This document shows, piece after piece, positions 35,966-43,859 of a stretch of 64,000 bases of DNA. Both the position numbers and the translations under genes were made by a program. The notes under the pieces were generated by a model. The model had not been told where the DNA came from, searched no databases, and was given only the letters and a program-made list of their open reading frames with translations. Source of the DNA: JAVBQG01 sp031549185 (GTDB lineage: Bacteria > Synergistota > Synergistia > Synergistales > Synergistaceae); contig JAVBQG010000003.1 in the NCBI GenBank assembly GCA_031549185.1, positions 19,650 through 83,649 of the forward strand, read 5' to 3'. Positions within the stretch are counted from its first letter, which is position 1, and every line of letters starts with the position of its first letter.

Positions 35966-37549
35966 GTGAAGAACAGACCTGTTGAGGTTGCGAAGGAGCT
36001 CGTGGGTGTTTACGGTTTTTCTTTGCTGGAGGACCCCGAGCGCCTCGGGCAGCTTCTCGAGGATAAATGTACGGACTGCAGGCAGGAAATTTTCGTACTC
36101 ACTTTTGCGCTTCGCGAAATTTCGCGAGCCGGCAGCCTGCCCGACGCAAAGGCATTTGCGGAGGAGGGGGACAAGGTTTCAGAGCGCCTCTGTGAGAACC
36201 TCGGCTTCTCGTTGGAGTCCGCGAGGTGGGCGACGAGCGCGATCGCCTCGATCCTGGGGGGCGATTACGTATCCGCGGACGAGAGATCGAACGGCCATAT
36301 CGAGGCGCGGCGCGGTTTTCTGACCGGCGCAAGCGACGCCATCTCGAAACGCCCCCGAACGGCCCCTCTGAGGAAGAAGGCGCTGCGCAACGGCCTGCTC
36401 CTCATGGGCATTCTGCTGATTTTTCTGGGCCTGTTCTTTCGTATCGCCCTCTCCCGTTTCCCGATGAGCGATGAACACAGACTCGTCTTCCTGGCGCACC
36501 TGTCCGGCCCGTATGCGGCGGCAGGGCATGTGCGACTGAAGGCGGCGCAGCTCGCGGCCGATCAGATCAACGCGCTGGGGGGAGTCAAGGGGAGCGCCAT
36601 CCATCTGGAGGGAAGGGATTTGCCCCGCAATCCGACCGAGGCTGTGGCTGTGACGAGAGACCTCCTGCGGGACAAGAAAATCATCGCCCTGATCTCGGCG
36701 TGTAACGACGACGTAAACGTAGCCGTTGCGGAGCTCGCGGACGAGGAGGAGCTTCCGCTGATTGCGACGGAGTCCGGCGAGACCTCCGTGACGATGGCGA
36801 CGCCGGACAGGCCCCGTCTTTACTCCTTTCGCATGAACTACGACAGCGCCTATCAGGGCAGGATCATGGCCTATTTCATATCGCAGGGGCTGGGGCGGCG
36901 TCCGGCGGTGCTGCTGTACGATCCCAAGGACGCGGAGTCCCTGGCGATCCGTGAGTCGTTCATCTCCGCTACGGTCGCCTTCGGTGGGGTGATGGTCGCG
37001 GACGCGCTGTATTCGGGGCGAAACGGCCTCTCGAAGGCGACTGTCAGCGTGGTCGATGCGTCGATGGCGCAGGCCGTCGCGATCGCGAACCCGACGCCGG
37101 ACGTGGTGGAGCTGGTCGTCGATCTGCGAAAGAGCGGTTTTACGGGGACGATCGTCGGCTGCTCGTTTGACGATGCGCTACAGGGCGCAGTGGGGAGCCC
37201 CCTGGACAACAGTTGGTGGATCGTGCCCGCGGCGCAGGGGGATCCGCAGCTCCTTTCGTTTCAGACGAGCTATCGCGACAAGTACAACGAGCAGAGCTCG
37301 CGCGACGACCTCGTGGGCGCCGTGCTCGCGTACGACTCGATTCGCTGGATGGCCGACGCACTCTATCGGGCGCCGGGTTTTCAGGGGGAGGCCCTCAGGC
37401 ACGCTCTTCTGTCCACCCGTAACCTTGCCCTCACGCACGCGACGCTCACGATCGACCCGAGAACGCACGGTCCGTGGAACAAAGCCGCCTCACTCGTTTT
37501 CTGCAACGGCGGACGCGTCAGGTTTCAGAAACGCTTCTGGCCGCATTAG
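35966..37549 (+). CDS. Membrane-anchored Leu/Ile/Val-type binding protein with cytoplasmic N-terminal domain
   Basis: A 527-residue fusion. Residues 1-120 are cytoplasmic and resemble a small helical domain (D-P-x-R-L-x-x-L-L-x-D followed by A-R-W-A) that occurs at the ends of various bacterial signalling proteins. A membrane helix lies at about 139-160. From 170 onward there is a type I periplasmic binding fold of the branched-chain amino-acid receptor family (A-A-x-x-A-A-D-Q-I-N-A-L-G-G and the usual hinge strands). No transporter or output domain is encoded nearby. I suggest an amino-acid or peptide sensor. Start is GTG after AGAGGGGG. Confidence 0.7.
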   Translation: MKNRPVEVAKELVGVYGFSLLEDPERLGQLLEDKCTDCRQEIFVLTFALREISRAGSLPDAKAFAEEGDKVSERLCENLGFSLESARWATSAIASILGGDYVSADERSNGHIEARRGFLTGASDAISKRPRTAPLRKKALRNGLLLMGILLIFLGLFFRIALSRFPMSDEHRLVFLAHLSGPYAAAGHVRLKAAQLAADQINALGGVKGSAIHLEGRDLPRNPTEAVAVTRDLLRDKKIIALISACNDDVNVAVAELADEEELPLIATESGETSVTMATPDRPRLYSFRMNYDSAYQGRIMAYFISQGLGRRPAVLLYDPKDAESLAIRESFISATVAFGGVMVADALYSGRNGLSKATVSVVDASMAQAVAIANPTPDVVELVVDLRKSGFTGTIVGCSFDDALQGAVGSPLDNSWWIVPAAQGDPQLLSFQTSYRDKYNEQSSRDDLVGAVLAYDSIRWMADALYRAPGFQGEALRHALLSTRNLALTHATLTIDPRTHGPWNKAASLVFCNGGRVRFQKRFWPH

Positions 37550-37711
37550 GTTTCGTGCGTTTTTGTGCAACGGCCTCTTTATTCATGTTTCCGAACATGG
37601 TATTATTTGCGTAGTTTGAACTCTTATTGACGGTAGGATTCTTACGTTTCGCGAACGAACGAGGAGAATTCACAAAAGCAGCCGGTCGATCCGGCAGTGG
37701 GAGGTAAACGG

Positions 37712-38644
37712 ATGAGGCTTCTGACCCGTTCCGATTATGATGGTCTGATGTGTGCGGTTCTGTTGCGCGAACTCGACAAGTACACCGATATACAATTCGT
37801 TCATCCCAAGGACATTCAGGACGGTGTGGTCAACGTAACGTCGCAGGATATTCTCGTCAATATTCCGTACGTGCCCGGCTGCGGCATGTGGTTCGATCAT
37901 CACACGAGCGAAACGGAACGCGGCGTGGCGAACGGGGTGGAGTATGTGGGGGCGAGCTGGCCGGCGCCGAGCTGCGCTCGTGTCATCTACGAGTACTACG
38001 GCGGGGACGAGAAACTCGGCAAGTTCAGGGAAATGCTCGAGGCCGCGGACAAGGCCGACGCGGCGCAGTTCACCCGCGACGAGATTTTGAATCCGACGGG
38101 GTGGGTGATGCTCTCCTTCATTATGGACCCCCGTACGGGGCTCGGCCGCTATCGCGACTACCGCATCTCGAATTATCAGCTGATGCTGACGCTGATCGAG
38201 GAACTGCGCTTGAAGGGCGTCGAGGAGATTCTGGCGCTGCCGGATGTACAGGAGCGCGTGCAACGCTATGAGGAGCACAAGCCGCACTTCCTGCAGATGA
38301 TGTTCGAGTACTCCCGCGCGGAGGGCGACGTCATCATCACCGACCTGCGCGACGTGCCGGAGACCTATGTCGGCAACAGGCACGTGATCTACGCCCTTTA
38401 CCCCTATCAGAATATCAGCATCCGGGTTTTCGACGGCAAGGATAAGGAGTTCTGCGTCTTCTCCGTGGGCTACAGCATTCTGAACCGCACCTCGACTATC
38501 GACGTCGGCTCGTTGATGCTCAAGTATGGCGGCGGCGGGCACAAAGCGGTCGGGACATGCCAGGTGCCGTATGCGGATGCCGATCGGATCTTGAAGGAGA
38601 TGCTGCAGTACATCAACATGGATCACAAAGCGGAGGCAAAATAA
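37712..38644 (+). CDS. DHH-family phosphoesterase
   Basis: A 310-residue protein of the DHH superfamily. Metal motifs D-Y-D-G near residue 9 and F-D-H-H near residue 65, and the DHHA1 motif G-G-G-G-H-K-A-V-G near residue 285, are present. Relatives include exopolyphosphatase, NanoRNase/pAp phosphatase and cyclic dinucleotide phosphodiesterases; the sequence does not decide between them. ATG 37712 has GGGAGG 7 bases upstream. It is followed by a terminator and then Ppx/GppA, which also acts on polyphosphate or (p)ppGpp. Confidence 0.82.
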   Translation: MRLLTRSDYDGLMCAVLLRELDKYTDIQFVHPKDIQDGVVNVTSQDILVNIPYVPGCGMWFDHHTSETERGVANGVEYVGASWPAPSCARVIYEYYGGDEKLGKFREMLEAADKADAAQFTRDEILNPTGWVMLSFIMDPRTGLGRYRDYRISNYQLMLTLIEELRLKGVEEILALPDVQERVQRYEEHKPHFLQMMFEYSRAEGDVIITDLRDVPETYVGNRHVIYALYPYQNISIRVFDGKDKEFCVFSVGYSILNRTSTIDVGSLMLKYGGGGHKAVGTCQVPYADADRILKEMLQYINMDHKAEAK

Positions 38645-38663
38645 CAGGCGGATAAATCGACGG

Positions 38664-38696
38664 GCGGCGCTCTTCTTCGGGAGGGCGCCGCTTTTT
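38664..38696 (+). terminator. Intrinsic terminator after the DHH gene
   Basis: GCGGCGC (38664-38670) pairs with GCGCCGC (38685-38691) around a 14-base loop and is followed by TTTTT. The preceding gene ends 20 bases upstream. Confidence 0.88.
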
Positions 38697-38754
38697 GATG
38701 TCCAGTCCCTGAATTTGTCGAGAAACGGATAAAATGTTCCCGGAGGTGATTTGC

Positions 38755-39690
38755 ATGCGTGTGAAAGCGGCCATCGACGTGGGGACGAACTCGATCAAGT
38801 TGCTCGTGATGTCGTCCGGCAGAGGAGCCTCGAGCGTCCTTCGCGATCGTGTCGAGATCGCAAGGCTCGGCGAGGGGACGGCGGCCAGTGGCTGCCTGCG
38901 AGACGACGCGATGATCCGCGCGCTTGCGGTGATCTGCGAGATGGCGGACGAAGCGCGGTCGCTCGGCGCGGACGAGGTTGCCGCGGTCGGGACGCAGGCG
39001 ATGCGGGAGGCACGCAATGGAGCGGAGTTTATCGCGCGCGTACGCGACGCCTGCCGCGTGGAGATAAAGCTCATCGCCGGCGAAGAGGAGGCGGAGCTGT
39101 CGTTCGAGGCGGCGCTCTCGGGGCTCGGGGGGGTGACAGCGGAGACGCTCGTCTGCATGTTCGACGTCGGAGGGGGTAGCAGCGAGGTCGTGACCGGCGA
39201 CGGAGGCGGCATTCGTGCGCGCGTCAGTGTGCCGGTCGGCGCGCTTGCCCTGCACGGAGAATTTTTCGGAGGGCTGGAGCTTGTGGAGGAGAGGACGCTG
39301 AAGGATGCCTCGGCGAGGATTCGCTCGTTGCTGGCCGAATCGGGAGTCATGTGTCCCACCGCATCGGGAGCTCTCTGTGTAGGCGTGGGCGGCACGATTA
39401 CGACGCTTGCCTCCGTGATGCTGGGTTTGGATCCCTACGACCCGGGGGCCATCTCGGGAGCGCATCTTGCCGTCGCGGAGGTGGAGCGGCAGATCGCGCT
39501 CTACGCGTCGACTCCTCTGGGCGAGCGTCCGTCGATCCGTGGGCTGGACCCGAAGCGCGCCGACATCATTCTGGCTGGCGCCTGTATCGTGCGCGAATTG
39601 CTTTTGTTGCAGAGGGCAGAATATCTCACCGTCAGCAATCGTGGGTTGCGCTACGGCGCGATGAAGAAAAATTTCGGAATCTCCGGATAG
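38755..39690 (+). CDS. Ppx/GppA phosphatase family protein
   Basis: A 311-residue member of the actin-like Ppx/GppA family, which hydrolyses polyphosphate or the 5' phosphate of pppGpp. Phosphate loops D-V-G-T-N-S-I-K-L-L near residue 8 and D-V-G-G-G-S-S-E near residue 135 and the G-V-G-G-T motif are intact. It has only the two-domain core, as in small homologues. ATG 38755 follows GGAGGTGA by 5 bases. Choice between exopolyphosphatase and pppGpp phosphatase is open. Confidence 0.88.
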   Translation: MRVKAAIDVGTNSIKLLVMSSGRGASSVLRDRVEIARLGEGTAASGCLRDDAMIRALAVICEMADEARSLGADEVAAVGTQAMREARNGAEFIARVRDACRVEIKLIAGEEEAELSFEAALSGLGGVTAETLVCMFDVGGGSSEVVTGDGGGIRARVSVPVGALALHGEFFGGLELVEERTLKDASARIRSLLAESGVMCPTASGALCVGVGGTITTLASVMLGLDPYDPGAISGAHLAVAEVERQIALYASTPLGERPSIRGLDPKRADIILAGACIVRELLLLQRAEYLTVSNRGLRYGAMKKNFGISG

Positions 39691-39695
39691 CCTCG

Positions 39696-40253
39696 TTATC
39701 CTTCACTCTCGCATATTTGGATCCGCGGATCACTGATGTCGCGGTTTGTGATGAGCGTGACGACGGGGGAATCCGCCAGAACGTCGAGCGCCTCCTTGAT
39801 GTCCTCGACGTCGAGTTTTCCGTCGCCGACGCCCGGTATGGGCAGGTAGATTCGCCGCAGGTGATCCCGTGTAGCGAGGCGCAGCAACTGGCGCGCGCTT
39901 CGCGCGACGGTAACCGGGTCGGCCATGCAGTGCCCTCCCGGAATTCGCTGACCCCAGTTGTAGCGGTATATTTCATCCGGCAGACCGTGTTCGAAGCGGC
40001 ACGACTCCGGCCTCGTGAAGAAAGCGATGACGCGATCGTGGATGAAACCGACCTCGCCCTTCGAGATCATGATGTATTCGCCGAGTTTGCGGGCCAGGCC
40101 CGGTATGTGGCGAGCCAGCGCGAGGGCATTGCCCCGGTCTATGACGCCGGAGAGATCTTTGCGGCGCACCTCGAGGCTGACTGTGATACATACGATTTTG
40201 CCGCTCTCCCACAGATCCGCTATGTCGGCTTTATAAACGCGCAGGGGCATCAT
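39696..40253 (-). CDS. Macro-domain-like protein
   Basis: A 185-residue soluble protein. The order of features fits a macro (ADP-ribose-binding) domain: an initial Y-K-A-D-I strand, a G-N-A-L-A-L-A-x-x-x-P helix in the place of the usual G-x-G-L-A-x-x-x-x-x-F-P, an I-x-x-F-x-T-R-P-E segment, and I-Y-L-P-I-P-G-V-G-D-G-K-L near residue 145 in the place of P-x-x-G-x-G-x-G-G-L. The usual Asn-Ala-Asn ligand segment is not clear. ATG 40253 has GAGGT 8 bases upstream. It could remove or bind ADP-ribose; no partner toxin is seen. Confidence 0.6.
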   Translation of the reverse strand: MMPLRVYKADIADLWESGKIVCITVSLEVRRKDLSGVIDRGNALALARHIPGLARKLGEYIMISKGEVGFIHDRVIAFFTRPESCRFEHGLPDEIYRYNWGQRIPGGHCMADPVTVARSARQLLRLATRDHLRRIYLPIPGVGDGKLDVEDIKEALDVLADSPVVTLITNRDISDPRIQICESEG

Positions 40254-40582
40254 GTTCGCCAACCTCACTTTCAATTTGATTGTGACAAGTATACGGTATT
40301 TTTTGCCACTTGAAAACCGGAAGCTCCTGTCAATCCCCGTTTTCCCCTCAATAAAGGAATAATGTAACCGGAGAGCCGTTTTTAAATGGCGGCTTCGCTT
40401 GTTCAAACCACCGGGTTGCCTTGCAGCACCGGTGCTCGGTAAAATTTTACTCGTCGTATTTTCCACCCGCGGAGAAGAGATCCTCGAGATCCGACCGTAG
40501 TCCCTCTGCCGGTGAATCCGCTTTTCCGATATAATCATCGCGTGCATATTCCGCATCGCATTTACCGTAACGGGGTGATACC
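40254..40582. other. Intergenic region with two perfect palindromes
   Basis: This 329-base divergent spacer holds two adjacent 12-base perfect palindromes, AGCACCGGTGCT (40425-40436) and GTAAAATTTTAC (40439-40450), and a TATAAT at 40530-40535 that could be the -10 of the following gene. The -35 region is poor. The palindromes could be regulator sites; nothing else is recognised. Confidence 0.4.
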
Positions 40583-41734
40583 GTGAGTGAGCAGGGCGAA
40601 CTGACCATCATGGCCGAAGAGGTTTTGGACGAGGACCTCACGCTTCTTCTCGCGAGAGGCGAAGGCGTCCCGCGGCTGGGCATATACAACACCAACACGG
40701 ATAAGAAGAAATACACGTATCTCTCCTGGGTCGAGGGCGCGGAGCGAAGCCTGAAAATCAAGATCGGAAAGGCCGGAAGCAAGGAGTACCCCATGGAAAA
40801 CATCCGTGAGGCCATTTTGCGCCTGCTCGAACGAGTCGAGCGGGATTTTACGGTGAAGATGCTGACTTGGCACGGCGTACAGGTTCTCGGAGACCTGCTG
40901 CACATGCCGAAGGCGGCCAGGAGCGAAGCCGACTGCAATCTCATCGCGGACAACAAACGCGATACGCTCTGGTTCGCCTACACTCCCAAGGACGACGATT
41001 GGCGGGTGAGGCCCTGTTTTATTCCCTCCGCTGCGGAAACATCGATCCTGTCGACGCACATGGTCGAAGGAGAACCATGGCCCGGGCTGCCGCTTGCCCC
41101 CAGCGGACTCCCTCTCTCCATGAGAAACGCCGCCGTCGCGAAGGAGCTTTTTCTCGCCGCTCCGGAACGATGGAGCGAATGCCTGCTTCCTCTCTCGAAG
41201 GCTCTGCTGCTCGGGTTCAGCGACTGGTCCTCGGGAGGGGAGCACAGGTTCGGAGACGCTCTCTGGAAGTACCTTCCGTCGAAGGAGTTCCGCTCGGAGG
41301 AGGTGCTGAGCGCACTCGCTTCCGCTGGGAAGCCCTTCCTGTCGAAGATGGTCGCGTACCTGAGGCTCTGGCCGGTGGTCGAAAAAACGGGCATCGAACA
41401 CGTCGTCGACTCGCAGAAGACGGCGGAGGAGCAGGGTTTCAAAAAACGAGAGCGTTTCGAGATGATCGCCCCTCACCTCGGCGACAAGCGTTTCAAGGTG
41501 ACGCGCTATCAGGACGACGCGAACGCAACAGCATTTGGCATCATCCCGGAAAACAGGCTGCCCGGCGAGCAGGATCGATTTCTCCGCGTGGAGAATCGCG
41601 ACTGGGAAGCGTGTCTGGATGCGTGTTCTCTGGGAGGGCAGCAGGATCCGCAGTTTACCTGCAATTCACTGATCTGGGGGGTCGAGACGAAGATCTGGTA
41701 CAACACGATTCGCCCCTGCCTGAAGGGGCAATAA
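40583..41734 (+). CDS. Conserved-looking protein of unknown function
   Basis: A 383-residue soluble protein with normal codon use, starting at GTG 40583 with GGGGTGA 5 bases upstream. No signal peptide, membrane helix or known catalytic motif is seen. The first 50 residues are strand-rich, the middle helical with several Trp, and the end has a few scattered Cys. It precedes the promoter of the one-carbon operon on the same strand but is separated from it by about 90 bases without an obvious terminator, so its link to that operon is open. Confidence 0.6.
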   Translation: MSEQGELTIMAEEVLDEDLTLLLARGEGVPRLGIYNTNTDKKKYTYLSWVEGAERSLKIKIGKAGSKEYPMENIREAILRLLERVERDFTVKMLTWHGVQVLGDLLHMPKAARSEADCNLIADNKRDTLWFAYTPKDDDWRVRPCFIPSAAETSILSTHMVEGEPWPGLPLAPSGLPLSMRNAAVAKELFLAAPERWSECLLPLSKALLLGFSDWSSGGEHRFGDALWKYLPSKEFRSEEVLSALASAGKPFLSKMVAYLRLWPVVEKTGIEHVVDSQKTAEEQGFKKRERFEMIAPHLGDKRFKVTRYQDDANATAFGIIPENRLPGEQDRFLRVENRDWEACLDACSLGGQQDPQFTCNSLIWGVETKIWYNTIRPCLKGQ

Positions 41735-41821
41735 GCCGATTGCGCGTACCCGGTGAGGATTTAATTGCGTGATTATGCAATTTTCGCAATCATAATATGT
41801 GAAAAACGAAAAAACATGAGC

Positions 41822-41850
41822 TTGACCTGGCTAATGGTTGACTATATAAT
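41822..41850 (+). promoter_or_regulatory. Near-consensus sigma-70 promoter of the one-carbon operon
   Basis: TTGACC (41822-41827) and a perfect TATAAT (41845-41850) are separated by exactly 17 bases. The start of transcription would be near 41857. About 15 bases later AAAGAC (41868) can pair with GTCTTT (41880) to give a small early hairpin followed by a T-rich stretch, a possible attenuation signal. The leader to the DUF2193-like gene is about 350 bases. Confidence 0.82.
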
Positions 41851-41971
41851 ACAAATCTCCAGTCAGTAAAGACTAGTGGGTCTTTTGAGTGCTCACGAAA
41901 AGTTTTTTTGTTCATAATGTATCGATAGAATCGCCTGGACGCCTTTCCCCGTTCAGGAATTCGGGGGCACC

Positions 41972-42121
41972 ATGTACGCGATCTTTTCCGAGCCTCCGGC
42001 GACAAACGTGTTTTCCCTCGACGATTATGGTGGTTCCCCTTCTTCCGGCACTTCCCCGGAGGATGCCCGTTCCGGAGCCAGTAAAAAGGTGGTGTTGCCC
42101 AAGGTAGAGCGCGAGCCGTGA
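41972..42121 (+). CDS. Possible 49-residue leader-encoded protein
   Basis: Within the leader an ATG opens a 49-codon frame that ends at TGA 42119-42121. GGGGG lies 5 bases before the ATG (41963-41967). The product is Ser/Pro/Gly-rich and disordered in appearance, with a basic end, and has no known family. Codon third positions are GC-rich as in neighbouring genes. It could be a small protein, a leader peptide, or chance. Confidence 0.35.
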   Translation: MYAIFSEPPATNVFSLDDYGGSPSSGTSPEDARSGASKKVVLPKVEREP

Positions 42122-42208
42122 TTCCTGCCATTGAGTAATTATCCAACGTGTACTGTATGGGACCCCTTTCGCGAACTTTTTCGGGGGTATTGTGAAGGAC
42201 AGGGAAGG

Positions 42209-43753
42209 ATGGTAACGGGCATGGATCTTCAGGAAAAAATGGTAAAAGAATGTGTGGCGGCAGCGAGAGCAGACTACGGCGTAATCAAGGAAAAAAGAGG
42301 CGGCACGTTCAAGATCACCGACGCCCAGCCGTATGTGGACGCAGTCAACACCATGAAGCCGATCGAAGGACAGAGCAAGGAAGTCTTCGATCTGCATATT
42401 CAGTCTGTCAACGCCCACTATGAAGTGCTCAAGAGTATTACGGACACGATTCGTCCGGAGGACGATCCCTTTATAGAGCACCACCAGACCCCTCCTCTCA
42501 TGGAACTCCTTTTCGATATGGATCCCGCTTTCAAGAAATCAACCGAGAAATTCGTCGACGCCATCGCGGCCAATAAGGCGCTGGTGGGCCTCGAGGCGAC
42601 TCGTCGTTACGGCGGCATGTATGGGCCGACCTGCGTGGTCGATTTCGGTTTCTCGGTGGGTTCGGTGCCGAATCTGGTGAATCGCATCCTCAAGAAGATG
42701 GACATCCCCCAGAAGGACAAAGAGACGATTTTGGCGGCCAAGTCGTGGGGTATGAACACATCCTACGGACTCGGAGGCGCCTTCCGCGCAGCCCTCGAGT
42801 CCGGGAAGACCGCGGCCGAGGCGGAAGCGGCCGAAGTGGCGCAGCTTCAGAAACTCTACGCGTCTCCGATGGCGGCGCAGAGCGAATTGATGGCGACACA
42901 CAACCTGGGCGGCCACGGTCCGCACTCGTCTTTCGACTTGGGCAAATATATGGACGGCTACAAGGCGAAGATGAAGCCGTATGTGGAAGCCGCCATGAAG
43001 GCAGGCGTACATCCGGCGAACATCGTCACGATTCCGGCATACTGTGTGGGCGACATCGGCCACCATATCGCGCAGTCGGCCTACAACATGTTCAAGGACG
43101 ACATGGTCTTCGCGATCTACGAGGCGGTCACCGACGTGTTCGAAAAGACCCTGAAGAAGGGTCTCGAACAAGGCGCGTTCAAGAACGGCTGGGACGTCGT
43201 CACGGTAGCGACGGGCGCTCCGGCAGCGGCAGCGGCTTTCATCCTCTGGATGGACAGCTTCAACGTGCCGATGCTGGTCGACCTGCTGGTGAAGCGCTTC
43301 TACAACTACGCGGCGATGAACCCCAAGCGCGGCGAGGCGGACGAACTGCACAACGTCGACTTCATGGACATCCTGAAGCGCGGCGAGTGGATCATCGACG
43401 TCGCCCCGAAGGGCGGCGGCGGCACGATCAAGGGGATCAAACTCGATTTCTCCCCGATCACCGAGCATCCGGTCATCTCGAACCCGCAGCGCTACAGCTA
43501 TCCCGCCTGCGCGATCACCCAGCGCTTCGCGGCCCTCATGTCCATGTCCGACTTCCCGTGCTACCTGACGCCGGAGTGTGTCACGGCGACGGCCATGACG
43601 AACATGATGGCGCTCAAGCCGGGCGTCGCCGGCGCCCCGATGAAGGGTTGCAAGGACTGCGCGGCCAGCACGCTCATCAAGCGTTGCGCGCCGTACAACA
43701 AGGGTTATCTGGCGACCTTCGAGGGATATTGCCAGTGCCACGACACGATCTAA
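42209..43753 (+). CDS. DUF2193-like protein (methanogen-associated family)
   Basis: A 514-residue cytoplasmic protein which, from memory of the family, resembles DUF2193, a family known mainly from methanogenic archaea and without established function. Recognisable blocks include I-K-E-K-R-G near residue 20, G-Q-S-K-E-V-F-D-L-H-I, R-P-E-D-D-P-F-x-E-H, and R-R-Y-G-G-M-Y-G-P-T-C-V-V-D-F. The C-terminus is Cys-rich (C-K-D-C, then C, then C-Q-C), suggesting a metal or Fe-S site. ATG 42209 follows AAGGA by 9 bases; ATG 42221 is possible. It heads the H4MPT operon and is separated from mtdB by a strong hairpin. Confidence 0.65.
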   Translation: MVTGMDLQEKMVKECVAAARADYGVIKEKRGGTFKITDAQPYVDAVNTMKPIEGQSKEVFDLHIQSVNAHYEVLKSITDTIRPEDDPFIEHHQTPPLMELLFDMDPAFKKSTEKFVDAIAANKALVGLEATRRYGGMYGPTCVVDFGFSVGSVPNLVNRILKKMDIPQKDKETILAAKSWGMNTSYGLGGAFRAALESGKTAAEAEAAEVAQLQKLYASPMAAQSELMATHNLGGHGPHSSFDLGKYMDGYKAKMKPYVEAAMKAGVHPANIVTIPAYCVGDIGHHIAQSAYNMFKDDMVFAIYEAVTDVFEKTLKKGLEQGAFKNGWDVVTVATGAPAAAAAFILWMDSFNVPMLVDLLVKRFYNYAAMNPKRGEADELHNVDFMDILKRGEWIIDVAPKGGGGTIKGIKLDFSPITEHPVISNPQRYSYPACAITQRFAALMSMSDFPCYLTPECVTATAMTNMMALKPGVAGAPMKGCKDCAASTLIKRCAPYNKGYLATFEGYCQCHDTI

Positions 43754-43774
43754 GAGATCGCTAGGAGCTTGCTT

Positions 43775-43818
43775 GCGGACATATGGGGCGAATCGATCTT
43801 TCGCTCCCGTATGTCCGC
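43775..43818 (+). promoter_or_regulatory. Long hairpin between the DUF2193-like gene and mtdB
   Basis: GCGGACATA (43775-43783) pairs perfectly with TATGTCCGC (43810-43818), and the inner bases GGGGCGAA pair with TTCGCTCCC apart from one bulge and one G-U pair, giving a stem of about 17 bp with an 8-base loop. There is no T run after it. It probably stabilises the upstream message, is an RNase site, or attenuates read-through into mtdB. Confidence 0.7.
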
Positions 43819-43859
43819 TCTTTAGAATTTGACGAGGATAATCATAAAGAGGTGTTGGG

